From NCBI GenBank assembly GCA_003481745.1, contig QULP01000002.1, positions 186,001 through 250,000 of the forward strand: 64,000 nt of DNA, in the 5' to 3' direction. This document shows, one piece after another, positions 43,187 to 52,910 of the stretch. A program made the translations under genes and the position numbers. Below the pieces are notes generated by a model, which was given only the letters and a program-made list of their open reading frames with translations, was not told where the DNA came from and did not search any database. The first letter of the stretch is position 1. Every line of letters begins with the position of its first letter. The stretch is from Firmicutes bacterium OM04-13BH (GTDB taxonomy: Bacteria; Bacillota; Clostridia; Lachnospirales; Lachnospiraceae).

Positions 43187-43744
43187 TTATTTCTTCTCTT
43201 CTACCGCCTCAAGACCTCCGGTTACAGAATCCATAATAAATCCGGTAATTTTAATTCCTGCCGGCATCAAAGGATGATGTTTCAACGCATATACGGTATC
43301 TTTTACGGACTGTTCTACGCTTTCAAATCCACCTAACCATTTTTCCAAATCTGTTCCGGTACTCTTAATTACATTAATGTGTTCCTGTGAAACTCCTCTT
43401 TCTACGAGTTCCTCTAACATGTGATGTCCATCCATTCCCTGTACACCACAATCTGTATGACCGATTACCATAATTTCTTCCACACCGAGTTCCAAAATTC
43501 CAACTAACAGACTTCTCATCACACTTCCGTAAGGATGCGTAATTACCCCGCCGGCATTTTTGATAATCTTAGCATCTCCATTTTTAATGCCAAGTGCCGC
43601 TGGCAATAATTCGGTTAATCTGGTATCCATACAGGTTAAAATCGCCAGTTTCTTATCCGGGTATTTACTTGTCAAATAAGGCTCATACGCTTTTTTCTCC
43701 ACAAACTCCTTGTTGTACTTTAAAATATCTTCTATCATACGCAC
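43187..43744 (-). CDS. Beta-class carbonic anhydrase
   Basis: A 185-residue enzyme with the zinc ligands in AILTCMDTRL (Cys, with the Asp-Arg dyad) and VIGHTDCGVQGM (His and Cys). KNAGGVITHPYGSVMRSL is also typical. It interconverts CO2 and bicarbonate in the cytoplasm. It belongs to the short beta-CA group. I use the GTG at 43744, which lies 7 bases after AAAGGA; the ATG at 43738 is possible but sits 13 bases away. Confidence 0.92.
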   Translation of the reverse strand: MRMIEDILKYNKEFVEKKAYEPYLTSKYPDKKLAILTCMDTRLTELLPAALGIKNGDAKIIKNAGGVITHPYGSVMRSLLVGILELGVEEIMVIGHTDCGVQGMDGHHMLEELVERGVSQEHINVIKSTGTDLEKWLGGFESVEQSVKDTVYALKHHPLMPAGIKITGFIMDSVTGGLEAVEEKK

Positions 43745-43904
43745 ACACCGTTCCTTTCTTTCCAGGTTTTTCCTGTAAGAGTCTGTCTTTATTATAAACT
43801 TTTTTTCACCCTGCTACAAGCAAAATCTAGGAGAATCTGCCAACTCTGCAAATCCCCCTTTTTTCCTCAAACCAGATATTTTCTTAAAATCTTCTTCATT
43901 TATT

Positions 43905-45074
43905 TTAATGTTCTTCCAGCCAGCGTCTTGCACAGTGTGCCAGACAGCCTGCACCAATCGGGCAGACCTCTTCATTAAACTGCACCTTTGGATGATGAGC
44001 AGGATAGTCGCCTCTCTCATCAAGATAACCAGCTGACAAATATAAAAATGAACTTGGAACCTTTTCCGCAATGACTGCAAAATCTTCCGATGCACTTGAA
44101 GAGACATCCGGATGTGGAATCAGATTCGGAATCTCTAATTCTTTCATATATCCCACTACTTCTTTTGTAAGTTCAGAATCACAAATCAAAGGCGGTACTT
44201 CTGAAATCATCTCAATTGTCGCACTTCCTCTGTAAACTTCTGCGGTCTTTTCCACCACTTCTTTCATTCTTTTTACTAAAAGTTCTCTTGCTTCTTTTTC
44301 ATTTGTCCGGATAGTTCCCTGCAACACAGCAGTATCGGGAATAATATTTGCTGCTGTTCCTGCCTCAAATTGTCCAATCGTCAATACACAGGAATGACTT
44401 GGATTACATTCTCTCGCAATCAATTCCTGCAAAGCCAGATGGATATGCACTCCAATATTAATCGGGTCTACTCCAACCTGAGGATATGCTCCATGAGAGC
44501 CCTTTCCCTGAATTGTAATTTTAAATCCATCTACGGAATACATCATTGTATTCTTGTCATTATACATATAGAGTCCGACCGGAAATCTGCCTGGCGATAC
44601 ATGATAAGCAAGTGCTGCATCCACCTTCGGTTCTTCTAAAATTCCATGTTCCAACATATTTTTACTTCCCTGGAACGTTTCTTCCGCCGGCTGAAACATC
44701 AGCTTGACTGTTCCCTTTAACTCTGCTTCCTCTTCTTTTAAGATTTTTGCTGCACTTAAAAGCATCGCTGCATGGAAATCATGCCCACAGGCATGGGCTG
44801 CCCCTGTTTTACTCGAAAATGGCTCTCCACTTTCTTCTTTCATCGGAAGCGCATCCATATCTGCTCGAAGCAGAATAACTTTTCCTCCGTTTCCGATTGT
44901 AGCAGTTACTCCCTCTCCACATTCTACAGGCTCAATTCCATACTCTTTTAATTTTTTCATCACAAATGCTTTTGTCTCTGGCAGATGCAGACCATTCTCC
45001 GCATTTTCATGGAAAAAGCGACGGTTTGCAATCGTTTCTTCTTTTAATTCCAGGGCACGTTCATACTCATTCAT
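43905..45074 (-). CDS. M20D-family amidohydrolase
   Basis: A 389-residue metallo-amidohydrolase. Motifs: LLRADMDALPMKEESG, ACGHDFHAAMLL (metal ligands), MFQPAEETFQGSKNMLEHG, and the C-terminal SSASEDFAVIAEKVPSSFLYL. The family includes N-acetyldiaminopimelate deacetylase, hippurate hydrolase and IAA-amino-acid hydrolase; it hydrolyses N-acyl amino acids or peptides. The exact substrate is not determined from sequence. It stands alone, with AGGAGG upstream. Confidence 0.9.
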   Translation of the reverse strand: MNEYERALELKEETIANRRFFHENAENGLHLPETKAFVMKKLKEYGIEPVECGEGVTATIGNGGKVILLRADMDALPMKEESGEPFSSKTGAAHACGHDFHAAMLLSAAKILKEEEAELKGTVKLMFQPAEETFQGSKNMLEHGILEEPKVDAALAYHVSPGRFPVGLYMYNDKNTMMYSVDGFKITIQGKGSHGAYPQVGVDPINIGVHIHLALQELIARECNPSHSCVLTIGQFEAGTAANIIPDTAVLQGTIRTNEKEARELLVKRMKEVVEKTAEVYRGSATIEMISEVPPLICDSELTKEVVGYMKELEIPNLIPHPDVSSSASEDFAVIAEKVPSSFLYLSAGYLDERGDYPAHHPKVQFNEEVCPIGAGCLAHCARRWLEEH

Positions 45075-45119
45075 CGTTTTTCCTCCTGGCTGTCCTTCAC
45101 TCTACTTAATTTGTTATTT

Positions 45120-45160
45120 ACTCGACACTTATAGAAGTGGGAGTCTTATCGACTGAAATA
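45120..45160. repeat. Possible relic of an IS200/IS605-type right end
   Basis: CGACACTTATAGAAGTGGGA and GTCTTATCGACTGAAATAAA resemble the right end or omega-RNA scaffold of IS605/TnpB elements, with the small hairpin CACTT-ATAG-AAGTG. No transposase or TnpB gene is present. The identification is from memory and weak. Confidence 0.35.
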
Positions 45161-45184
45161 AAACCTTTAAATATCGATTATGAT

Positions 45185-45925
45185 TTATTTCTCTACAAAT
45201 TTTTCTTTTAACTTGGTCATTTTTTCAGAATAAACCTGTTCACGTTTTTTCTGAGCAATTTCATTCATAACCTTTACTTTCACTTCTTCAAATGGAGCTT
45301 CACATGCTTCGTTTTTCTTTTCTACTTTAATTAAATGATAACCAAACTGAGTTTTTACCGGTCCTACTACTTCTCCGATATTTGCTGCAAATGCTGCATC
45401 TTCAAATTCTTTTACCATCTGACCTTTTCCAAACTGACCAAGGTCTCCGCCTCTCTGAGAAGATGGACAGCTTGAAAATTCTTTTGCTGCTTCCTCGAAT
45501 GTTTTTTCTCCATTCTGAATAAATGCCAGAATTTCTTTACATTTCTCTTCAGAATCTGTCAGAATGTGTTTTGCACTTACAGTTGCACCTTTCTGATAAT
45601 TGTGTTTATTTGCTTCGTAGTATGCTTTTGCTTCTTCTTCGGTCACATTTACTTCTTTCATGATATTGCGAAGTACCATCTGTGCTAAGATATCCTGTTT
45701 TGCTTTTTCAATCTGTGTCAAAAATTCTTCAGATTCATCTAATTTTTCTTCTTTTCCTTCTTCTGCCAGTACATACAGCGCAATTATCTGTTCTTTGCAG
45801 TAGTCACGAAACTGTGGCTGTGTTGCATAAACCTGCTGTTCTCTTGGCAGAGTCTGAATGTAATGTGTTACTTCCTCTTCTGTGATTTTGTGTCCTGCTA
45901 CAACTGCAATTACGTTTTCTTCCAT
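45185..45925 (-). CDS. Parvulin-type peptidylprolyl isomerase, cytoplasmic
   Basis: A 246-residue protein. Residues 1-110 resemble the SurA/PrsA N-terminal domain ([19 protein letters not shown]). Residues ~120-225 form a rotamase domain: [38 protein letters not shown] and [19 protein letters not shown]. There is no signal peptide or lipobox, so it acts in the cytoplasm as a foldase/chaperone, unlike exported PrsA. ATG 45925 follows AAGGAG; the longer frame to 45991 crosses a promoter-proximal hairpin. Its leader holds a terminator-like hairpin. Confidence 0.9.
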   Translation of the reverse strand: MEENVIAVVAGHKITEEEVTHYIQTLPREQQVYATQPQFRDYCKEQIIALYVLAEEGKEEKLDESEEFLTQIEKAKQDILAQMVLRNIMKEVNVTEEEAKAYYEANKHNYQKGATVSAKHILTDSEEKCKEILAFIQNGEKTFEEAAKEFSSCPSSQRGGDLGQFGKGQMVKEFEDAAFAANIGEVVGPVKTQFGYHLIKVEKKNEACEAPFEEVKVKVMNEIAQKKREQVYSEKMTKLKEKFVEK

Positions 45926-45957
45926 TTTAAAGTATCTCCTTTTTGTGATAAAAAATT

Positions 45958-45985
45958 CCGGACAGTACCTGTAAATACTGTCCGG
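45958..45985 (-). terminator. Terminator-like hairpin in the leader of the parvulin gene
   Basis: CCGGACAGTA and TACTGTCCGG form a perfect 10-bp stem with an 8-base loop, followed by AATTTTTTATC on the minus strand. It lies about 12 bases after the predicted start of transcription, so it could attenuate the gene; it could also end enolase transcripts. Confidence 0.7.
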
Positions 45986-46002
45986 GACCAAATTACTGTT
46001 TT

Positions 46003-46031
46003 ATTATATGAAATTTTCAGCTCTTTGTAAA
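46003..46031 (-). promoter_or_regulatory. Promoter of the parvulin gene
   Basis: TTTACA (46031-46026), 17 bases, TATAAT (46008-46003), between the enolase stop and the hairpin. Confidence 0.65.
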
Positions 46032-46099
46032 GATTATTTGTATCGTTTTATTTATTGGAGGATTTTTCATTTAAGATTATTTGTCTAAGCTTCTTCGTA

Positions 46100-47431
<1,332 letters not shown>

Positions 47432-47434
47432 TCA

Positions 47435-47515
47435 TTTTACAACTCCTTTACCGGAAGCTTGGTATCTTCCGGTGAAGAAAGACTCAGGTAATCTTCCTTC
47501 AAAGGAGTTCTAAAA
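47435..47515 (-). ncRNA. Structured 5' leader of eno: three-way junction
   Basis: Three helices pack without unpaired junction bases: P1 pairs 47501-47515 with 47435-47449 (14 of 15), P2 pairs 47492-47500 with 47474-47482 (9 bp, one G-U), P3 pairs 47466-47473 with 47450-47457 (8 bp). Both hairpin loops contain UACC. The 3' strand of P1 contains AAAGGAG, 8 bases before an out-of-frame ATG at 47435. I do not recognise a known RNA family. Confidence 0.6.
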
Positions 47516-47532
47516 TGATTCAGTCACACGAA

Positions 47533-47584
47533 GTTAGTTTTAACTAACTATTTGTATTATACAAAAAGAAGAATAAAAATGCAA
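47533..47584 (-). promoter_or_regulatory. eno promoter with GTTAGT/ACTAAC operator at the start site
   Basis: TTGCAT (47584-47579), 17 bases, TATAAT (47561-47556). The perfect palindrome GTTAGTTTTAACTAAC (47533-47548) starts at about +1. It matches the feo and fez-like operators. Confidence 0.7.
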
Positions 47585-47663
47585 TCCCCTGAAAGTGATA
47601 GTTTTTATCAGTAAATTTCTGATTCTCTTCTTTTAACAGTCATTGAACTTTTACAAAGCCATC

Positions 47664-48617
47664 TTATCGAATAATGAAATTCAATGGCTGTTCTTCTAAA
47701 GAAACTTCTACTACCTTTTTTACTCCTGCGTTTTCCCCGTCTGTATGAATCGGAACAGCCTCTTCCATTGTCAGTACTGCCTTTTTACATCTTTCAATAT
47801 GTACCATTTTTTTAAATATCACATGCTTTCCGAAAAATGCCGTTGGCAGTACACATAGAATCATTAACTTTGGAAGTTTTTCTACCAGACAAATATCCAA
47901 AAAATCATCACAGGGTTCTGCCTCTGGACAAAACAAAAATCCACCACCCTCATAACGAGTATTCATAAATACAGAAAATAAAATTCCTCTCTGATATTCC
48001 TTTCTATTCTGATTATCTAACACCAGTTCTGCCTTTGTATAGGGATATTTCATCAACAATTTTAATGCCGTAAATAAGTAGGTTAATTTCCCAAAATGTA
48101 AAAAGTTTAACATGTTTTTGATTTTCGACTGAATCGAATGATGGCAGACTGCTGCATCAAATCCTGCTCCGCTGCTGATTATAAACCTTCTTTTTTCTCC
48201 CTCTTCTTCCTCATTATCTTTAGTTACAATTTTTCCAATTCTTACCGCTTTTTTCTCTTTTGGATGAAGAATAAAGGCTAAAGCTTCAAGTGGCTCTTTT
48301 GAAAGTCCAAGTCCCCTTGCAAGGTCATTTCCTGAACCGGTTGGAATATAACCAAAACTTAAAAATGGAGATAAGATTAATCCATTTACCACTTCATTTA
48401 CTGTACCATCCCCTCCGATTGCAACAATGGTACATGGATTAGTTTCCGAAACCTGCAAAGACGCCTCTCTTGCAAGACGCTTTGCATCACCTGTTTTCTT
48501 TGTAGCAGCAATTTTATAGTTAATCTCTTCTTTCTCTAACTGTTCCTTTATCTCTCTCCAAAGCGTTTTATGTTTTCCTGAACTTGAAGAAGGATTTATG
48601 ATAAAATAGTAAAACAT
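47664..48617 (-). CDS. Diacylglycerol kinase-family lipid kinase (DagK/YegS type)
   Basis: A 317-residue enzyme: N-terminal FIINPSSSSGK, the nucleotide site VAIGGDGTVNEVVNG, PTGSGNDLARGLG, then a C-terminal beta-sandwich domain with ISSGAGFDAAV and HTDGENAG. It phosphorylates a lipid such as diacylglycerol, recycling it to phosphatidic acid, or a sphingosine-like lipid; the substrate is not fixed by sequence. It stands alone 47 bases or more from neighbours, downstream of the Na/Pi symporter's terminator. Confidence 0.9.
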   Translation of the reverse strand: MFYYFIINPSSSSGKHKTLWREIKEQLEKEEINYKIAATKKTGDAKRLAREASLQVSETNPCTIVAIGGDGTVNEVVNGLILSPFLSFGYIPTGSGNDLARGLGLSKEPLEALAFILHPKEKKAVRIGKIVTKDNEEEEGEKRRFIISSGAGFDAAVCHHSIQSKIKNMLNFLHFGKLTYLFTALKLLMKYPYTKAELVLDNQNRKEYQRGILFSVFMNTRYEGGGFLFCPEAEPCDDFLDICLVEKLPKLMILCVLPTAFFGKHVIFKKMVHIERCKKAVLTMEEAVPIHTDGENAGVKKVVEVSLEEQPLNFIIR

Positions 48618-48736
48618 GGTATTATTCCTTTTCCTTTGTTTTTTCTTTTAACTTTAATCAGAATTGAGAGATTTTTCAATAGAAAGTTTATGTAAAAGTT
48701 TATGGATTTGGAAAATTAAATTTGGGTAAAATAAAA

Positions 48737-48780
48737 AGAGAGCGGAACAAAAAGAATCTCATCTTTTCATTTCCGCTCTT
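48737..48780 (-). terminator. Terminator of the Na/Pi symporter gene
   Basis: AAGAGCGGAA and TTCCGCTCT with a 23-base loop, followed by CTTTTTATTTT on the minus strand. Confidence 0.75.
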
Positions 48781-48791
48781 CTTTATTTTTC

Positions 48792-50600
48792 TTATTCTAC
48801 TTCTTCCGGTTCCATGCTTCGCAGATGTTCTTTGATTTCTCCGATATCATATTTCTGACTATATTCGGTTAAATAAGAATAATACTCCGTATTATCTGCC
48901 GGATAAATCTTTGAATTGTGAATATGGATATCAGAAGTATCTTCTCCACTCTTCATCAGTGCTACCATAGCACTTGCGCAGTGAGATGCGATACGTCCGA
49001 AGCTATTTAAAATATCATTAAATACGGTTCCTTCTTCCAGACCACATTCACCCTTGCTTAAACGTTCTGCATGGTGCATTTTCAATTCGTCACATGACCT
49101 TGTAATAATCACGCCAAGTGGTGCAACTCTCTGTGCCAGCTCTCTGTCATCATTTACAAACGCATTGCTTGTAATATTAATCACTTCACGAACCGCTTCC
49201 ATAACCACATTTAATTCATCCCAGGCTGTTTCTGAAAACTCTGTATGATTTTCATGCATTTCATTTGACATATATCCAATATAAGAAGCATGATCACCAA
49301 TTCGCTCAAGGTCATTAATCATGTGAAGATATAAAGAAACCTGCTTCGTCTGTGCCGTGTTCATCTCTCTTTTTGTCAACTGAACAAGATATTCTCCCAG
49401 ACGACTCTCGTATTTATCAATCAAGTTTTCTTTTCTCTGTACTTTATTGAATTTATCCTGCTCATAGTCATTAAGCAGATTCATTGCACGGTTTACATTT
49501 TTGCGCACTTTTTTCGACATTCCGTTCATGACACGATGACACTGTGCAATGGCAAGCGCCGGATAATTAAGCAAACGTTCTTCCAGTAAATCAAAATCTT
49601 CTTCATCTTCCAGTTCTTCCGCACTGTCTTTTACAAGCCAGCATACTAATTTTTCAACTTTAGAAATAAACGGAAACAGTACAATTACAGTTGCTACACG
49701 GAATACAGTATTTAACAGCGCAATGGCTACCGGTGTCATAATCATATCCATAAATGTAAAATGCACAATCGCATTTACGGTATAAAAAACAATGGACCAT
49801 AAAATCAGACCAAACAAATCATTAATCAGATAAACAAGTGCCGTTCTTTTTCCGTTTTTATTTGCTCCGATTGCAGAGATTAAAACCGGACATGCTGCAC
49901 CAACACCAATTCCAAGTACGATTGGAAATGCACTTGCAAAGGTTAAGATTCCTGTTACGGATAATGCCTGCAATACACCAACGGTTGCCGATGCACTTTG
50001 AAGCACAGCGGTAAATAAAATACCAACTAAAATACCTGCAATTGGATTTGAAAACATCGTAAGCATGTCTACAAAAACCGGATTTTCACGAAGTGGTGAA
50101 ACCGCTCCACTCATCATCTGCATACCTGTCATCAAAATTGCAAAACCAAGCATGATATTTCCGATATTTTTATGTACCGTCCTTTTACAAACCATGCGCA
50201 GAATTGTACCAACGACTGCTACAACTGCTGAAATTGTTGCTGTAGATAAGACTTTTGCAATTCCACTTGAACCTTCAATATAGGAAAGACATAAAATCCA
50301 GCCTGTAATACTTGTTCCGATATTCGCTCCCATGATGATACCGATTGCCTGTCTCAGTTTCATCATACCGGAGTTTACAAAACCGATTACCATTACTGTC
50401 GTTGCTGAAGATGACTGAATAACACTGGTAACACCTGTTCCAAGTGCAACTCCCTTAAGTGGAGTATTGGTCATCTTGTACAAAAAAGCTTCTAACTTGT
50501 TTCCTGCAACCATTTTCAGACCGTCTCCCATTAAGGACATACCAAACAAAAACAGGGAAACTCCGCAAAGCAGCGACAAAACCATTGAAAATATTTCCAT
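48792..50600 (-). CDS. Na/Pi cotransporter family protein with PhoU-like domain
   Basis: A 602-residue protein. Residues ~1-320 form two inverted Na_Pi_cotrans repeats with the QSSSATT (GVTSVIQSSSATTVMVIGF) and QSASATVG (VLQSASATVGVLQAL) motifs. Residues ~350-560 form a PhoU-like helical domain (LGEYLVQLTKREM, HMINDLERIGDHA). It imports phosphate with sodium; the PhoU part probably regulates flux. PhoP-type direct repeats lie upstream of its promoter, so phosphate starvation control is likely. Confidence 0.92.
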   Translation of the reverse strand: MEIFSMVLSLLCGVSLFLFGMSLMGDGLKMVAGNKLEAFLYKMTNTPLKGVALGTGVTSVIQSSSATTVMVIGFVNSGMMKLRQAIGIIMGANIGTSITGWILCLSYIEGSSGIAKVLSTATISAVVAVVGTILRMVCKRTVHKNIGNIMLGFAILMTGMQMMSGAVSPLRENPVFVDMLTMFSNPIAGILVGILFTAVLQSASATVGVLQALSVTGILTFASAFPIVLGIGVGAACPVLISAIGANKNGKRTALVYLINDLFGLILWSIVFYTVNAIVHFTFMDMIMTPVAIALLNTVFRVATVIVLFPFISKVEKLVCWLVKDSAEELEDEEDFDLLEERLLNYPALAIAQCHRVMNGMSKKVRKNVNRAMNLLNDYEQDKFNKVQRKENLIDKYESRLGEYLVQLTKREMNTAQTKQVSLYLHMINDLERIGDHASYIGYMSNEMHENHTEFSETAWDELNVVMEAVREVINITSNAFVNDDRELAQRVAPLGVIITRSCDELKMHHAERLSKGECGLEEGTVFNDILNSFGRIASHCASAMVALMKSGEDTSDIHIHNSKIYPADNTEYYSYLTEYSQKYDIGEIKEHLRSMEPEEVE

Positions 50601-50635
50601 ACTTTTCTCCTCTTTTATCCGTTTTTTCTACCTAT

Positions 50636-50665
50636 ATCTTAATATAAGGATATGATTTCTGTCAA
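50636..50665 (-). promoter_or_regulatory. Promoter of the Na/Pi symporter gene
   Basis: TTGACA (50665-50660), 18 bases, TAAGAT (50641-50636), about 36 bases before the start codon. Confidence 0.6.
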
Positions 50666-50677
50666 AAACAAAAGAAT

Positions 50678-50716
50678 TTAACATTTTCTTAACCTATTCT
50701 TTTCTTGTTTTTAACA
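50678..50716 (+). promoter_or_regulatory. PhoP-box-like direct repeats upstream of the Na/Pi symporter
   Basis: TTAACA (50678), TTAACC (50689) and TTAACA (50711) fall on an 11-bp period, with a degenerate TTTTCT at 50700. This is the PhoP box pattern of Bacillus-type PhoPR systems. It lies just upstream of the -35. The rest of the 50601-50960 gap is A/T-rich with a terminator at its far end. Confidence 0.6.
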
Positions 50717-50883
50717 TTTTCTTTTTTATTATGCCACATCACCTCAATGATTACAATCTCTGGATTGTCGAAAAAACAAAAAAATTTTTAAAGGTTCTCC
50801 ATTATTTTCTACAAATTTTAATTTTTTAAACATTTCCTATTGACTAACACACAAATAGAAATTATACCGATTTTCACTTAAAC

Positions 50884-50937
50884 AAAAAAATCCTGTACAA
50901 TACAGCTCTTCAAAGCATATTTCATACAGGATTTTCT
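50884..50937 (-). terminator. Terminator of the M28-GNAT-AGE operon
   Basis: AAAATCCTGTA and TACAGGATTTTTTT flank a long loop, 24 bases after the AGE epimerase stop. Confidence 0.75.
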
Positions 50938-50960
50938 TTATTTAGATAAATTCAAGAGAT

Positions 50961-52214
50961 TTACTTTTCCATTTTCTGTTTTACATCAGATGCAATCGAA
51001 ACCGCAGCATTACCATAAGGAATCCAGGTTGCCTGAAATGCATGATACAAATCTGATTTTCCTGGCCATACCGTCCCAATCACTTCATTTTTCTCATTCA
51101 ACTGATGAAACCAGGAACCGTTTTCATGGTCTAATACCTTTTCATCCAGATATTTCATAAATTTACTATAATCCTCTGCATATCTCCGGTGGTTTGTAAT
51201 CTGCCACAGTACTGAGGAAGTATTAATTGCCTCTGCCAAAGTCCAGTGCATCCTGTCATGAATCACCGGATTTCCTTCCCAGTCAGTAGTATAGACAAGT
51301 CCCTCTGCGCCATCGACATTCCAGGCATCTTTTATCGCACGATTATATAAAGCCTTGGCAGCTTCTACATATTTTCCTGTTAAAATACTTGAACTTTCCG
51401 TCCCATAAGTAGAAAGTGCCCACTGGCTGATTAATCTCGCCCACTCAATTCCATGTCCCGGAGTCGCACCATAAGGTTTAAACTGGTCTGCCGGCTGTTC
51501 TTTATTACACTCCAAATCTTCTTTCCAGTCTTTTGTAAAATGTTCCGGTATTCTAAAGGAATTTTCAGAAAACCATTTTATCACATGTTCGATAATCCCT
51601 CCTGCCCTCTGACGGTATTTCTCATCCGAGAGTGCATCAGCTACAGCCAAAAATGCTTCTACTGTATGCATATTTGCATTTAATCCACGATAATCATCCA
51701 AAACCGTAAATTCCGTATTCCAGGTATCTACGCAAAGTTTCTCTTTTTCATCCCAGAAGCGCAAATCAAATAATTCCAAAGCTTCTTTTAAAAGTTCCTC
51801 TGCTCCATCAATCTTTGCAAGCATGGCAGACGATGCAGATAAAATTACAAATGCATGGGCATAGCACTGTTTATTTGGCAAAATTTCACCATCGGCGCGA
51901 AGTCCACTGTACCAGCCCCCATGTTCGGTATCCTTTAACGCTCCTTTTAAGCCTTTTAATGCGCTTTCAGCTAATGCCTTGCTCCCTTTATCACCAAGCA
52001 TCGTTCCAATGCTGTATACGTGCAGCATACGGCTTGTAATCCATGTCTCACGATTTCTGTCTTTCCATGGAGTTCCATCATCTCCGAGATAGTAAGAGCT
52101 GCCATCTGGCGCTGGAAACTGTCGCCCAAACTTCAGGAGATTCTTTCTTATCTCTTCTAAAAACTCCTTATTTTCTTTCGTACCTATCTGATATTTTCTA
52201 TTCTCACCTTCCAT
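50961..52214 (-). CDS. AGE-family epimerase/isomerase
   Basis: A 417-residue (alpha/alpha)6-barrel enzyme of the N-acylglucosamine 2-epimerase family. Motifs: TWITSRMLHVYSIG, GLNANMHTVEAFLA, PGHGIEWARL and the late histidine of KSDLYHAFQATW. Members of the YihS branch interconvert aldoses and ketoses such as mannose/fructose or sulfoquinovose/sulfofructose. The NxNMHxVEA and PGHGIEW motifs fit that branch. The specific sugar is unknown. It follows a GNAT gene by 39 bases with a GGGAGG site. Confidence 0.88.
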   Translation of the reverse strand: MEGENRKYQIGTKENKEFLEEIRKNLLKFGRQFPAPDGSSYYLGDDGTPWKDRNRETWITSRMLHVYSIGTMLGDKGSKALAESALKGLKGALKDTEHGGWYSGLRADGEILPNKQCYAHAFVILSASSAMLAKIDGAEELLKEALELFDLRFWDEKEKLCVDTWNTEFTVLDDYRGLNANMHTVEAFLAVADALSDEKYRQRAGGIIEHVIKWFSENSFRIPEHFTKDWKEDLECNKEQPADQFKPYGATPGHGIEWARLISQWALSTYGTESSSILTGKYVEAAKALYNRAIKDAWNVDGAEGLVYTTDWEGNPVIHDRMHWTLAEAINTSSVLWQITNHRRYAEDYSKFMKYLDEKVLDHENGSWFHQLNEKNEVIGTVWPGKSDLYHAFQATWIPYGNAAVSIASDVKQKMEK

Positions 52215-52253
52215 TTACAAAACCCTCCCTTTTTTCGTGTACTCTCGGAATTT

Positions 52254-52892
52254 TTATGCCTGTTTTATCATGCAGTATTGTTTTAAATGAAAGCCTTTTT
52301 TTTGCACGACTCCATATAATTGAAAGCCAAATTTTTCATACATCGCCACATTTGCCGGATTATGTGTCTCAAGCGAAATCATTAATTTATTTTTATATGC
52401 ATAATCAATCACTTCATCCATCAGCTTTTCTGCCAGTCCATGATGCTGAGCTTTCGGTGCAACCGCAAGATAAATCACATGAAGCCGCTGATTGCTATGA
52501 AGCTGGGAAGTCCAGCTTGAATTCAGATAATCCTTTCCCTGAATAAATTTCCAAAGTGTTGCAAGACTCGGGTCTTCCTTAATTAAATAGCTGTCTGTCT
52601 TTAAGACCGCAAAAAAATCCACTAAAAGATTATGTAACGCTGCATCATGTTCCGTTCCATCCGAGACAACAAGAATACTGTTTAATTCGCTGCTGTCTGC
52701 ATAGATTTCACAGGTTTCAAAAAATTCTGTCAAATCACAGCTAAACAGTTCCGGCATCAGTCTTTCTCTCGTCTCCTTATCTGGAATCAATGCCTGATAC
52801 AGCGGATCTTCTGCAAAACACACTGTTAAAAGACGAATCAGTTTTTCTAAATCTTCTTCTTTGTTCACTCGATATAAATTTGAGCTTTCCAT
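52254..52892 (-). CDS. GNAT-family N-acetyltransferase
   Basis: A 212-residue acetyltransferase. The acetyl-CoA site is HVIYLAVAPKAQHHGLAEKLMDE (beta4 and the Q/RxxGxG/A-like turn), followed by MISLETHNPANVAMYEKFGF, the usual C-terminal GNAT motif. The N-terminal half is divergent. The substrate is unknown. It lies 18 bases after the M28 peptidase gene and 39 bases before the AGE epimerase gene. Confidence 0.85.
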   Translation of the reverse strand: MESSNLYRVNKEEDLEKLIRLLTVCFAEDPLYQALIPDKETRERLMPELFSCDLTEFFETCEIYADSSELNSILVVSDGTEHDAALHNLLVDFFAVLKTDSYLIKEDPSLATLWKFIQGKDYLNSSWTSQLHSNQRLHVIYLAVAPKAQHHGLAEKLMDEVIDYAYKNKLMISLETHNPANVAMYEKFGFQLYGVVQKKGFHLKQYCMIKQA

Positions 52893-52910
52893 ATTTTCCT
52901 CCAGGTCATT

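Noticed and set aside
43814..44107. 97-codon frame downstream of and overlapping the M20 amidohydrolase
   Set aside because: It overlaps the end of the amidohydrolase in another frame and lacks a convincing start.
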